A stretch of 64,000 bases of DNA, taken from Flavivirga jejuensis (GTDB lineage Bacteria > Bacteroidota > Bacteroidia > Flavobacteriales > Flavobacteriaceae). The position numbers were made by a program, and so were the translations under genes. This document shows, in pieces, positions 53,214 to 60,972 of this stretch. The notes under the pieces were generated by a model. That model was not told the origin of the DNA. It saw only the letters and a program-made list of their open reading frames with translations, and did not search any database. The stretch covers positions 237,794 to 301,793 of the forward strand of contig NZ_JAUOEL010000007.1 in the NCBI RefSeq assembly GCF_030540765.1. Direction: 5' to 3'. The stretch's first letter is position 1. The number at the start of each line of letters is the position of its first letter.

Positions 53214-53399
53214 ATGAGAGGGAAGAGAAAAGAATTTAAGCTAAATAATAAGAGTTACAAACAGCTTTTCGAGAGTTACACCCCCAATTATGTGTGTTTG
53301 CATACAAGTACCTTAGCGATTTAGATATCGCAATAGATTTTGTCTAGGAAGTATTTGTTAAAGTCTGGGAAGATAAAATTGCTTTTCAAAATGAAAAGC
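53214..53399 (+). pseudogene. Truncated duplicate of the element's ECF sigma gene
   Basis: From about 53177 to 53399 the sequence matches the leader and first 60 codons of the sigma gene at 53540 (RGKRKEFKLNNKSYKQLFES, then FAYKYLSDLDIA), with a missing base near 53277 and a TAG at about 53345. It is a dead partial copy, offset 326-337 bp upstream of the intact gene. Confidence 0.8.
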
Positions 53400-53539
53400 C
53401 CCCTCTTAATCTATCAATCCTGAGCTTATCGAAGCAATAAAAGTGACTTACTCAAATAAGTTGGTCTAATAAAAAGTATTGAATCTCAGGGTAACCCTAA
53501 ACCCAGAGGATAAAGCCGAAAACACTTTAATTTAAAATC

Positions 53540-54073
53540 ATGAGAGGGAAAAGAAAAGAATTTAAGCTTAATAATAAGAGTTATAAACAGCTTTTCGAGA
53601 GTTTATACCCAGAACTATGTGTGTTTGCATACAAGTACCTTAGCGATTTAGATATCGCAAAAGATGTCGTTCAGGAAGTATTTGTTAAAGTCTGGGAAGA
53701 TGACATTGCTTTTCATAATGAAAACCATGCCACAGGTTTTTTTTATAAAGCTGTTAAAAATAAATGTCTCAATTATTTAAAAAGTAAACAGTATAGAGTA
53801 ACAGAACGTTATGAGCCTGCAAATCTGGAAGCCTATGAAACGGGCCAATTTTATATGTCTGAAGGTGTCGTTATAGAAACCACCACTGTTATAAATAAAG
53901 CCATTAGTAAGCTGCCAGAAAAAGCGGCCCAGGTTATTAGATTGAGTATTGAAGATTATTCCAATAATGAGATAGCAGATCAATTATCCATATCCATCAA
54001 TACGGTCAAGGATCATAAAAAAGCAGCCTATCGAAAATTAAGAGGTTTTCTTGGCTTTTTAAACATGGGGTAA
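53540..54073 (+). CDS. ECF-type RNA polymerase sigma factor of the mobile element (177 aa)
   Basis: Region 2 (about 15-85) has LYPELCVFAYKYLSDLDIAK and VVQEVFVKVWED. Region 4 (about 120-172) has KLPEKAAQVIRLSIEDYSNN, EIADQLSISINTVKDHKKAA. The sequence is of the FecI-like type found widely in Bacteroidota. No anti-sigma gene lies next to it; it is followed by a 71-codon gene and the integrase end. A role in controlling the mobile element is plausible, since it sits within it. Confidence 0.9.
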   Translation: MRGKRKEFKLNNKSYKQLFESLYPELCVFAYKYLSDLDIAKDVVQEVFVKVWEDDIAFHNENHATGFFYKAVKNKCLNYLKSKQYRVTERYEPANLEAYETGQFYMSEGVVIETTTVINKAISKLPEKAAQVIRLSIEDYSNNEIADQLSISINTVKDHKKAAYRKLRGFLGFLNMG

Positions 54074-54101
54074 CTTCTTATAACATCAAAAAATAAACAA
54101 A

Positions 54102-54317
54102 ATGAAAAAAACCGAGTTAAAAATTGAATTAATCGCAACGGGTTTTATTCTTTGGTTAGCACAGACAGAGGAAACAGGAGCCTTAAAAAAAAACAAGCTT
54201 ATGAAAGCTAAACTATCTAAAGACGGCTCAAAGATGGATAAGATTGACTTTTTTATACATCCTGAAATAGTAAAACTAATCATCATCACCAGTACGTATC
54301 TGGAAGAAATAGAATAA
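54102..54317 (+). CDS. Small protein downstream of the sigma gene (71 aa)
   Basis: Begins KKTELKIELIATGFILWLAQ, a short hydrophobic N-terminal part, followed by a Lys-rich stretch and IVKLIIITSTYLEEIE. It lies 28 bp behind the ECF sigma gene and could be a companion. A degraded relative lies at 51904-51999, so the gene has been duplicated with its leader. Function unknown. Confidence 0.55.
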   Translation: MKKTELKIELIATGFILWLAQTEETGALKKNKLMKAKLSKDGSKMDKIDFFIHPEIVKLIIITSTYLEEIE

Positions 54318-54339
54318 TCTGTTAATGCTGTTGGATGGA

Positions 54340-55476
54340 TTAATCTTTAGAAATTTTTAAGACTGGAATACTGTTAGCTGCTTCTTTCATTTTGACATCA
54401 ATTATTTTAGCATAAATTTGAGTCGTTCTTATCTCTTTATGTCCAAGTCGTTTTGAAACCGTATAAATATCTGCGCCATTTTCTAATAACAATACAGCAT
54501 TTGTATGTCTAGCACTATGAAATGTTATGTGCTTCGAAATTCCTGCACGCATACACCATTTGATTATCTCAGCATTAAAATGGGCACCATATTTTAGTCC
54601 CTTGAAAACTTTATCGTTGGTATTACCTCTATCCCCTAATAACTCTCTAGCTTGCTGTGAAATATAGAGGTACTCAAGACCTTCTGTTTTCTTCTGTCTA
54701 AAAATCACCCTGTAATCTTCTTCCTCTTCTCTTACTTCAGCCCATTTTAGTTTATTGATATCACTCCAACGAAGCCCTGTAAGACAGCTAAATATAAAAG
54801 CTCTTTTTAAAACAATATGTTTACAAGAAGTTTCACTTAAAGCTTGCAGTTCAGAATGTGTAAGATATTCTCTTTTTGATTCCCCATGATTAAATCCCTT
54901 AACAGATTTAACCACATCTATATTCAAATACCCTTCAGCATAAGCTTCCCTAAGTACAGCACGTAATTTATTGAAGTAAGTATATTTTGTGTTTTGAGAT
55001 AATGGTGTATCTCCATTGGTTTTAGCATCCTTATGAAGATATTTTTTATAACCCTTTAAAAAATTCTCATCTATATCTTTAATACTTAGATTTGCTGGAC
55101 AATAGCGCTCTAAATGCTTGAAAGCTGCTTCCCAATTATCGTAATTCCCTTTACTTTCGTACCGATCTTCTTTAAGTTTGTTATAGTAATCTAACAATAA
55201 AACCTTTCCTTTATTGTTATCCTCAATACTGAATTTTCCTTTTATTAAGTCTGCTTTTTTAAGTGTAAGTATGTTTTCTGCGAGTTGCAATGTTTCTTTG
55301 TTCTCATTCTTATCAGATGCGGTAATTGGATTACCGTGCAGATATAGCTTTAAATACTCAAAGCTTCTGTTGTGAGTTTTCTTTCCATTCTCATCTATGG
55401 AATACCCTTTATAGTACTCTAAATATAAACTATAACGTCCGCTAACAAGTTTCTTCTTTTTAAGACTTATTTTCAT
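54340..55476 (-). CDS. Tyrosine site-specific recombinase/integrase (378 aa)
   Basis: The catalytic residues are all in place: Arg236 (TGLRWSD), His320-x-x-Arg323 (FHSARHT), His346 (LGHKEIRTT) and Tyr355 (QIYAK). The N-terminal arm-binding and core-binding domains (about 1-90 and 100-190) complete a normal integrase. It stands beside the 3' end of mnmE, next to the cluster of GGTGTAAA sites at 55930-55989, so these are likely its recombination or arm sites. It overlaps nothing; the zinc-ribbon gene lies 18 bp upstream on the same strand. Confidence 0.9.
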   Translation of the reverse strand: MKISLKKKKLVSGRYSLYLEYYKGYSIDENGKKTHNRSFEYLKLYLHGNPITASDKNENKETLQLAENILTLKKADLIKGKFSIEDNNKGKVLLLDYYNKLKEDRYESKGNYDNWEAAFKHLERYCPANLSIKDIDENFLKGYKKYLHKDAKTNGDTPLSQNTKYTYFNKLRAVLREAYAEGYLNIDVVKSVKGFNHGESKREYLTHSELQALSETSCKHIVLKRAFIFSCLTGLRWSDINKLKWAEVREEEEDYRVIFRQKKTEGLEYLYISQQARELLGDRGNTNDKVFKGLKYGAHFNAEIIKWCMRAGISKHITFHSARHTNAVLLLENGADIYTVSKRLGHKEIRTTQIYAKIIDVKMKEAANSIPVLKISKD

Positions 55477-55494
55477 ATCTATGATTTGAATAAA

Positions 55495-55854
55495 TTATTT
55501 TTTACTAAACATCTCATCTAAAGATGACCGCTTTATTCTTATCAATCTTTGCCCCAAATTTACCACATCAATATTTCCATTATTAATAAAATTATAAACA
55601 CTTCTCCTTGAGCAACTGAGAAGTGTTGCAACTTCACTTACGGTTAAGAACTCTTTCGTTTTTAGTGCTTCTAATGGAAATATTACTTTCTCTTTAGTTT
55701 CTTTATTACTAGCTACAATTTTAACAACCTTCATTCTTTCCTTATAATGCTTGCTATTACATTTATGTGAACAATATCTTGTCTTGGTTGTTCTCGCAAT
55801 AAATGGATTGTTGCAATATTCACAAATTCTCTCTATTTGAATATTACTACTCAT
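55495..55854 (-). CDS. Zinc-ribbon plus excisionase-type HTH protein (119 aa)
   Basis: The N-terminus has a four-cysteine zinc ribbon, CEYCNNPFIARTTKTRYCSH, with KCNS following. The C-terminal part is an excisionase-like HTH: LTVSEVATLLSCSRRSVYNF and INNGNIDVVNLGQRLIRIKR. It lies immediately upstream of the integrase gene in the same direction, which suits a recombination directionality factor or regulator of it. Such Zn-HTH companions are typical of Bacteroidota integrative elements. Confidence 0.8.
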   Translation of the reverse strand: MSSNIQIERICEYCNNPFIARTTKTRYCSHKCNSKHYKERMKVVKIVASNKETKEKVIFPLEALKTKEFLTVSEVATLLSCSRRSVYNFINNGNIDVVNLGQRLIRIKRSSLDEMFSKK

Positions 55855-55929
55855 ACATTTAGTATCATTATATATGATTTAATGTTGTTAAGTGTCATTA
55901 AGCGCAAAATTTGGCGAAATTACCTAAAG

Positions 55930-55989
55930 AAGGTGTAAATTTTTACACCTTTTTCAAATTTAATAAAAAAGGTGTAAAAATGGTGTAAA
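55930..55989. repeat. Cluster of GGTGTAAA half-sites, candidate att/arm region
   Basis: GGTGTAAA-TT-TTTACACC is a perfect 18-bp palindrome (55932-55949, extendable by one base pair on each side). Direct copies follow at 55971-55978 and 55982-55989, 11 bp apart. Four half-sites between the integrase/HTH pair and the mnmE 3' end suggest binding sites for the recombinase or its accessory factor. The direct pair recurs at 20555 and, diverged, at 28905. The other bases from 55855 to 56107 show no gene. Confidence 0.55.
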
Positions 55990-56107
55990 AATATTGAAAT
56001 AATAAACCTACAAAAGAAAGAGAAGGAAAACGTGCGTTTTTATAAAATACTTATTTACAGCAATCTAAAACCAAAACGAATTAAACAGCATCAAATAAAA
56101 TGACTAT

Positions 56108-57532
56108 TTATTTCCCGATACAAAAATTAGAAAAAATATTCCCCAATAAATCATCATTAGTAATTTCTCCTGTAATTTCACCAAAATGGTATAATGCTTG
56201 ACGAATATCTATAGCCAATAAATCGCCTGATAAACCAGAATCTAATCCAAATTTAACTTTATCAATTTCTTCAAATGCTTTTAAGAGAGAATCATAATGA
56301 CGTGAATTAGTTACTATGGTATCATTATTCCTTAAAGCGCCTGTATTTACAAAGCTTGATAAGTGCGCTTTAAGCTCCTCGACTCCTACCCCCTGCTTTG
56401 CTGATAGTAACAGACTATGGATTTTCTCGCTAGCATTCGAAATGACAGAGAGCTCCTTATTTAAAACAGCAACAGTATTTTCTGAAAGTTTATCAATTTT
56501 ATTGGCAATAACAATTAAGGGCTTTTGTGGATATTTATTTTTAATCTTTTCTATCTCTATCTTAATACTTTGAGATTTCTCACTAGCGTTCGAAATGACA
56601 TCCGATTCAAAAAGATAAACAACAACTTGTGCTTGTTCTATTTTTTCAAAGGTTTTCTTTATCCCAATACTTTCAACAACATCTTTAGTATCTCTTATTC
56701 CTGCGGTATCTATAAACCTAAAACCAATACCTCCTATAGAAATTTCATCTTCAATAGTATCTCTGGTAGTTCCTGCTATCTCACTTACAATAGCACGTTC
56801 CTCATTTAAAAGTGCATTTAAAAGTGTAGACTTACCAACATTAGGTTCTCCTACTATCGCTACTGGAATACCATTTTTAATAACATTACCAACGGCAAAT
56901 GAATCTATAAGACGTTTAAGTACAAACGTAATACGTTCTATTAAATCTTTAAACTGGGTTCTGTCGGCAAACTCAACATCCTCTTCAGCAAAATCAAGTT
57001 CTAATTCTATTAAAGATGCAAAATTTAAAAGTTCTTCACGTAGTTTTGCTATTTCTGTAGAAAAACCACCTCGCATTTGTTGCATGGCTATTTGGTGCGA
57101 CGCTTCATTATCACTAGAAATTAAATCTGCCACTGCTTCTGCCTGACTTAAATCTAACTTACCATTTAAAAACGCTCGTAAAGTAAACTCGCCAGCTGTT
57201 GCCATTCTACATCCCTGACGTAAAAATAATTGAATAATTTCTTGTTGAATATAATTAGAACCATGGCATGAAATCTCAACAACATGCTCGCCAGTATAAG
57301 AATTAGGGTTTTTAAAAACCGATACTAATACTTCATCTATAGTTCTGTTACCATCTATAATATGTCCTAAATGAATGGTATGTGTGGCTTGTTTACTTAA
57401 TTGTTTTCCTGAAACCGATTTAAATTGACTCTCTGCAAAGTCTATGGCATCTTTTCCAGATAAGCGTATAATAGCAATAGCACCAGCTCCTGATGGTGTT
57501 GCTAAAGCAACTATGGTATCTTGATTAATCAT
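56108..57532 (-). CDS. mnmE: tRNA modification GTPase MnmE (474 aa)
   Basis: With MnmG it installs the 5-carboxymethylaminomethyl group on U34 of certain tRNAs. The N-terminal folate-binding domain (about 1-120), helical middle, and inserted GTPase domain with GEPNVGKST (G1), DTAGIRDT (G3) and NKIDKL (G4) are all visible. The C-terminal hallmark FCIGK ends the protein (478 is the usual length). The mobile element lies at its 3' end, as for other islands that use mnmE (trmE/thdF) as target, notably SGI1. The CIGK motif is intact, so the gene stays functional. A TATTTTTG box lies just before the ATG. Confidence 0.95.
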   Translation of the reverse strand: MINQDTIVALATPSGAGAIAIIRLSGKDAIDFAESQFKSVSGKQLSKQATHTIHLGHIIDGNRTIDEVLVSVFKNPNSYTGEHVVEISCHGSNYIQQEIIQLFLRQGCRMATAGEFTLRAFLNGKLDLSQAEAVADLISSDNEASHQIAMQQMRGGFSTEIAKLREELLNFASLIELELDFAEEDVEFADRTQFKDLIERITFVLKRLIDSFAVGNVIKNGIPVAIVGEPNVGKSTLLNALLNEERAIVSEIAGTTRDTIEDEISIGGIGFRFIDTAGIRDTKDVVESIGIKKTFEKIEQAQVVVYLFESDVISNASEKSQSIKIEIEKIKNKYPQKPLIVIANKIDKLSENTVAVLNKELSVISNASEKIHSLLLSAKQGVGVEELKAHLSSFVNTGALRNNDTIVTNSRHYDSLLKAFEEIDKVKFGLDSGLSGDLLAIDIRQALYHFGEITGEITNDDLLGNIFSNFCIGK

Positions 57533-57994
57533 TTGGCAAAAATACTAAATTTGAAATGCTAATACCTATAAGTTAAACTACATAAAATTAATCTTCAAAA
57601 TAAAAAGATATTAAACCTCAGGATAATCCCTGAGTCCTAAATAAGAATCGCTCCAAGAGTCGAGGTATTATACCTAGATCCCATTAAAAAATTAGGGTTA
57701 GTCTGCCACGACAAAGACGTAGTTCAACTTACAATTTTGAATGCGACTTTCAGACTTATATATTAAGCTCTCCACTCACGTAATAAACGTCAATGAATAA
57801 ATTAAAATATTTTTACATAAGTTTTTTCATACAAATAAGTATTATAATAAATTTTAAAGAACTGATTATTAACATTATAAAAACAAATAAAACACACTTA
57901 TCTGCAATGTTTATATGAAAAATCAACAAAAAACACAAGAGATTACGCAATATACTTAATTATTTGTAATTACGTAATTAACAGCTATTTAGGT

Positions 57995-58056
57995 TTGTAT
58001 ATATTATGCATACATAGTATATTTGCCCCCCTGTTTTTATAACTGTATAAAAACAG
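57995..58056 (+). promoter_or_regulatory. Promoter with 5' stem-loop leader of the 142-residue gene, copy 1
   Basis: TTG (57995-57997), 20 bases, and TATATTTG (58018-58025) match the Bacteroidota consensus very well. The transcript would begin near CTGTTTTTATA-ACTG-TATAAAAACAG (58031-58056), an 11-bp perfect hairpin, at or very near its 5' end. Such 5' hairpins often stabilise mRNA. The rest of 57533-57994 shows no gene. Confidence 0.65.
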
Positions 58057-58125
58057 AGACTATAACTTTCAACCATAACTAAACTAAAATAAAATAAATT
58101 GAAGTAAATAATAAAAGAGTACTAT

Positions 58126-58554
58126 ATGAAAATTATTGAATCAGATTTTTCTAATCATATAATAAAGTCAAAACAAAAAGAATTGGGAAATATATTCTTT
58201 TTTAATCACATAGCGGTAATAGAGTTTAACGAAGGCGTACACATTGATATAAACAATTCTTCAGAAATTTTTGATGAACTAAAAACCTATTTTGGTGATT
58301 CCAGACCATTTGGTGTAGTTGCTAATAGAGTAAATTCTTATTCTGTAAAGTTATTAGACGTAGACTTATTTAGAGAGAAGGTTAAAAATTTATGTAGTTA
58401 CGCTGTAGTTGGATATAATAAAGCAAGCAAAATGAATGCAGAGATTGAGAACAGCTTTTGTATTTCAGATAATATCAATTACGATAGTATTTATGAAGCT
58501 ATTGATAATGTTTACAGTAAAGTAAAAAAAGATATATTATTTTCTTTAAACTAA
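58126..58554 (+). CDS. 142-residue protein of unknown function, tandem copy 1
   Basis: Small, soluble, alternating alpha/beta protein: NIFFFNHIAVIEFNEGVHID, then RPFGVVANRVNSYSVKLLDV and YAVVGYNKASKMNAEIENSF. The order of strands and helices recalls SpoIIAA/STAS-like folds, though I cannot confirm this. It is about 70% identical to copy 2 by eye. It is divergent from mnmE and preceded by a strong promoter and hairpin leader. No motif for catalysis was found. Confidence 0.8.
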   Translation: MKIIESDFSNHIIKSKQKELGNIFFFNHIAVIEFNEGVHIDINNSSEIFDELKTYFGDSRPFGVVANRVNSYSVKLLDVDLFREKVKNLCSYAVVGYNKASKMNAEIENSFCISDNINYDSIYEAIDNVYSKVKKDILFSLN

Positions 58555-58615
58555 AAAAAAAACACAAACTATTACATACTAAAAGACAACAAGTTACACA
58601 TATTAACCTTAAGAT

Positions 58616-58710
58616 TTACTTCATAAGATCCCAAAACAAAGTATCAGCCCTTTTTTAAAATTTTTCTTATTCAATTGAAACGAATCTTCTATATCTAATT
58701 TATTTCTTAG
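58616..58710 (-). pseudogene. Relic of the 3' end of the S1-domain gene
   Basis: The stretch CAAAGTATCAGCCC and the following TTTTTCTTATTCAATTGAAA resemble the end of the S1-domain gene at 59553, around 59600-59660 (CAAAGTCCCAATGGC, TTTTTCTTGCTCATTTGAAG). The frame is broken. It marks the edge of the duplicated unit. Confidence 0.6.
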
Positions 58711-58795
58711 TCTTCTTTTTTTAGCAATCTATATTAATTAATTACTTTCCTAAAACCTATTTAAACTTATCTTCTCCAAAGTTTATAGCACCCCT

Positions 58796-58875
58796 TTCCA
58801 GATAAACATATTAATGACAATTTCATCTGTTCCTGGTGGAATTGCTAAAGCCACTATGGCATCTAAGTTGATCAT
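58796..58875 (-). pseudogene. Relic of the 5' end of mnmE
   Basis: Minus-strand reading gives MINLDAIVALAIPPGTDEIV, against MINQDTIVALATPSGAGAIA at the start of MnmE. The 40 bp before the ATG also match the real mnmE leader (to about 58923). It ends after about 26 codons. Together with the S1 relic it brackets the second copy of the 142-residue gene. Confidence 0.85.
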
Positions 58876-59132
58876 CTGACAAAAAACTAAATTTGAAACG
58901 TAGATACTATAAATTAAACTACAAAAACACAAACATTTACCATCTTTTTAGTTAAAAAAATAAAAAAAATATAACATATAAAGTATAATAGAGAATTATT
59001 CATAATAATATAACTGAAAACTATTTTATCTTGAATATGTTATGTCCTCATACTATATTTACATGTCTGTTTATATATGAGCAAACATTATAACTTCCAT
59101 TCTCTCAACTCTTAAAAGAAGTATATAATAAT

Positions 59133-59561
59133 ATGAAAATTGCTGAAACTGATTTCTCAAATCAAATTGTAGAATCTGTACACAAAGAATTAGGAAACAT
59201 ATTCTTTTTTAAACACATTGCCGTCATCGAATTTAACGAAGGTGTACATATTGATATAAATAATACTGTAGATTTTTTTGATGAACTAATAAGCTATTAT
59301 GGTCATTCCAGACCATTTGGAGTCATTGCTAACAGAGTAAACTCTTATTCTGTAAAGTTATTAGATGCAGACTTATTTAGGCAACGGGTTATAGACTTAT
59401 GTTATTATGCTGTAGTTGGACATAATATAACAAGCAAAATAAATGCTGAAATAGAGAATAGATTCTGTGATTCGAACAAAATAAATTACGACACTATTCA
59501 TGAAGCAATGGATAGCATTTACGGAAAAGTAAAAAAAGATATATTACTTTCTTTACACTAA
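59133..59561 (+). CDS. 142-residue protein of unknown function, tandem copy 2
   Basis: Paralogue of the protein at 58126 with the same length and layout (NIFFFKHIAVIEFNEGVHID, SRPFGVIANRVNSYSVKLLD, YAVVGHNITSKINAEIENRF). Both frames have stayed intact, so both copies are probably used. The leader is weakened relative to copy 1: TATATTTA in place of TATATTTG, and an imperfect hairpin (TGTTT...AAACA). It overlaps the convergent S1-domain gene by 9 bp. Confidence 0.8.
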   Translation: MKIAETDFSNQIVESVHKELGNIFFFKHIAVIEFNEGVHIDINNTVDFFDELISYYGHSRPFGVIANRVNSYSVKLLDADLFRQRVIDLCYYAVVGHNITSKINAEIENRFCDSNKINYDTIHEAMDSIYGKVKKDILLSLH

Positions 59562-60383
59562 ATATATACCATCTGTTTTTATTTCAATTTGGCGTTTCTT
59601 ATACAAAGTCCCAATGGCTTTTTTGAAGTTTTTCTTGCTCATTTGAAGCGTGTTTTTTATTGCTTCAGGACTTGATTTATCTGTAAGGTTTAAATAACCA
59701 CTATTATCATGAAGTTCATGCATAATACGTTCGGCATTAGGCTCTATATTTCTATAACCTATTTGTCCTAAGGTAATGTCTATCTTATTTCCTGGTCGTA
59801 TTTTCTTAACAAGACCTTTTAATTTATCACCAATACTTAGATCTGAAAAAATAGCGTCTTTATAAATAAGACCTGAATGTATTTTGTTTACAATAACATT
59901 CATTCCTAAGTCTGAAGGATGCGAGACAATTAAATCGACCTCATCAAATTCACTTACTGTAAGCTCCTTATTATCCAAAAATCGATTCGTTTTACTGGAA
60001 GCTACCAGCCTATTGGTCTTTTCATCTAAATAACAATGTACCAAATACCAACCGCCAGGTTTCATTTTAAAAGCTTGTTCTTGAAACGGGCAAAACAGTT
60101 CTTTAACCAATCCCCAATCTAAAAAAGCACCATAATCGGTTACTTGATTACAACGTAATAATGCAAAATCATCCCGTTTAATATAAGGCATATCTGTTGT
60201 GGCAACAGGGCGTTCTTCATTATCCAAATACACAAAAACTTCTAGTTTCTCCCAAATTTTAAAAGTCTTTGGTACATACCTATTTGGTAATAACACTTCG
60301 TTATCTTCACCATCAATTAAATACATACCATGATCTGTTTCACGAAGTATTTCTAATGTATTTATCTGTCCTAAATGTATCAT
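59553..60383 (-). CDS. S1-domain RNA-binding protein, CvfB family (276 aa)
   Basis: A chain of S1-like OB-folds with a C-terminal winged helix. Features are GQINTLEILRETDHGMYLID, LLPNRYVPKTFKIWEKLEVF, YGAFLDWGLVKELFCPFQEQ, and NTLQMSKKNFKKAIGTLYKK near the end. CvfB proteins bind RNA and influence gene expression; in Staphylococcus the homologue affects virulence genes. The length matches the family. The 3' end meets the second 142-residue gene head-on, with a 9-bp overlap. Confidence 0.9.
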   Translation of the reverse strand: MIHLGQINTLEILRETDHGMYLIDGEDNEVLLPNRYVPKTFKIWEKLEVFVYLDNEERPVATTDMPYIKRDDFALLRCNQVTDYGAFLDWGLVKELFCPFQEQAFKMKPGGWYLVHCYLDEKTNRLVASSKTNRFLDNKELTVSEFDEVDLIVSHPSDLGMNVIVNKIHSGLIYKDAIFSDLSIGDKLKGLVKKIRPGNKIDITLGQIGYRNIEPNAERIMHELHDNSGYLNLTDKSSPEAIKNTLQMSKKNFKKAIGTLYKKRQIEIKTDGIYLV

Positions 60384-60475
60384 GTGGCAAAGATAATGAT
60401 ATTAGGTTGAGTTTTTTTGCTTGAATTCAAACGATTTTGTAAATAAGTATGCGTATCCAAAATTAAGTCCAGAGC

Positions 60476-60504
60476 AAAAAAAAGCGCTACAATTATTGTA
60501 GCGC
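60476..60504 (-). terminator. Rho-independent terminator of the DUF2853 gene
   Basis: In minus-strand sense GCGCTACAA-TAA-TTGTAGCGC (60504-60484) forms a 9-bp GC-rich hairpin followed by eight T (60483-60476). It begins 30 bp behind the stop codon of the DUF2853 gene. Confidence 0.9.
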
Positions 60505-60533
60505 CCAAACTTAAATATCTATATGAAAATTTA

Positions 60534-60872
60534 CTAATAAACTGATTCTTTTTTGAAATGCTTAGTCAACAAATAATATACAACTGCTCTATACTTATTA
60601 CGGTTAGATTGGCCATATTTATCCATCACACTAGCGATACCTTTATCTAAATCAGCACTATCTTTTAACCCTAATTTTTTAATTAAAAAGTTATTCTTTA
60701 CTGTAGCTAATTCAGATTCGTCCGAACCAGAAACAGTTGAAGAATCGGCATTGTAAATTGAAGGGCCGCATCCAATAGTTACTTTCGTTAATAAATCCAT
60801 GTCTGCATTAACACCGCATTTGTCTTTTAAATCTGCAGCATACTTTGCAATAAGTTCATCTCTTTTACTCAT
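60534..60872 (-). CDS. DUF2853-family protein (112 aa)
   Basis: Small conserved helical protein: MSKRDELIAKYAADLKDKCG, LLTKVTIGCGPSIYNADSST, DLDKGIASVMDKYGQSNRNK YRAVVYYLLTKHF. The set VTIGCGPSIYN is characteristic of DUF2853, whose function is unknown. Location between the S1-domain gene and menD is common in flavobacteria as I recall. It is followed by a clear terminator, so it is the end of a transcript. Confidence 0.85.
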   Translation of the reverse strand: MSKRDELIAKYAADLKDKCGVNADMDLLTKVTIGCGPSIYNADSSTVSGSDESELATVKNNFLIKKLGLKDSADLDKGIASVMDKYGQSNRNKYRAVVYYLLTKHFKKESVY

Positions 60873-60972
60873 AATAATGTGTTTTAAATGTGTTTGTAAA
60901 ATACGTCTTTATAACTGTTTTAAAGGTAACTGTTTTTTAGACACAAAAAGTAAGAAAAAGTCACTAATTATT

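Noticed and set aside
46108-55854. Complete conjugative element
   Set aside because: No VirB4, TraG/VirD4 coupling protein or other transfer apparatus genes are visible, so only mobilizable status can be supported.
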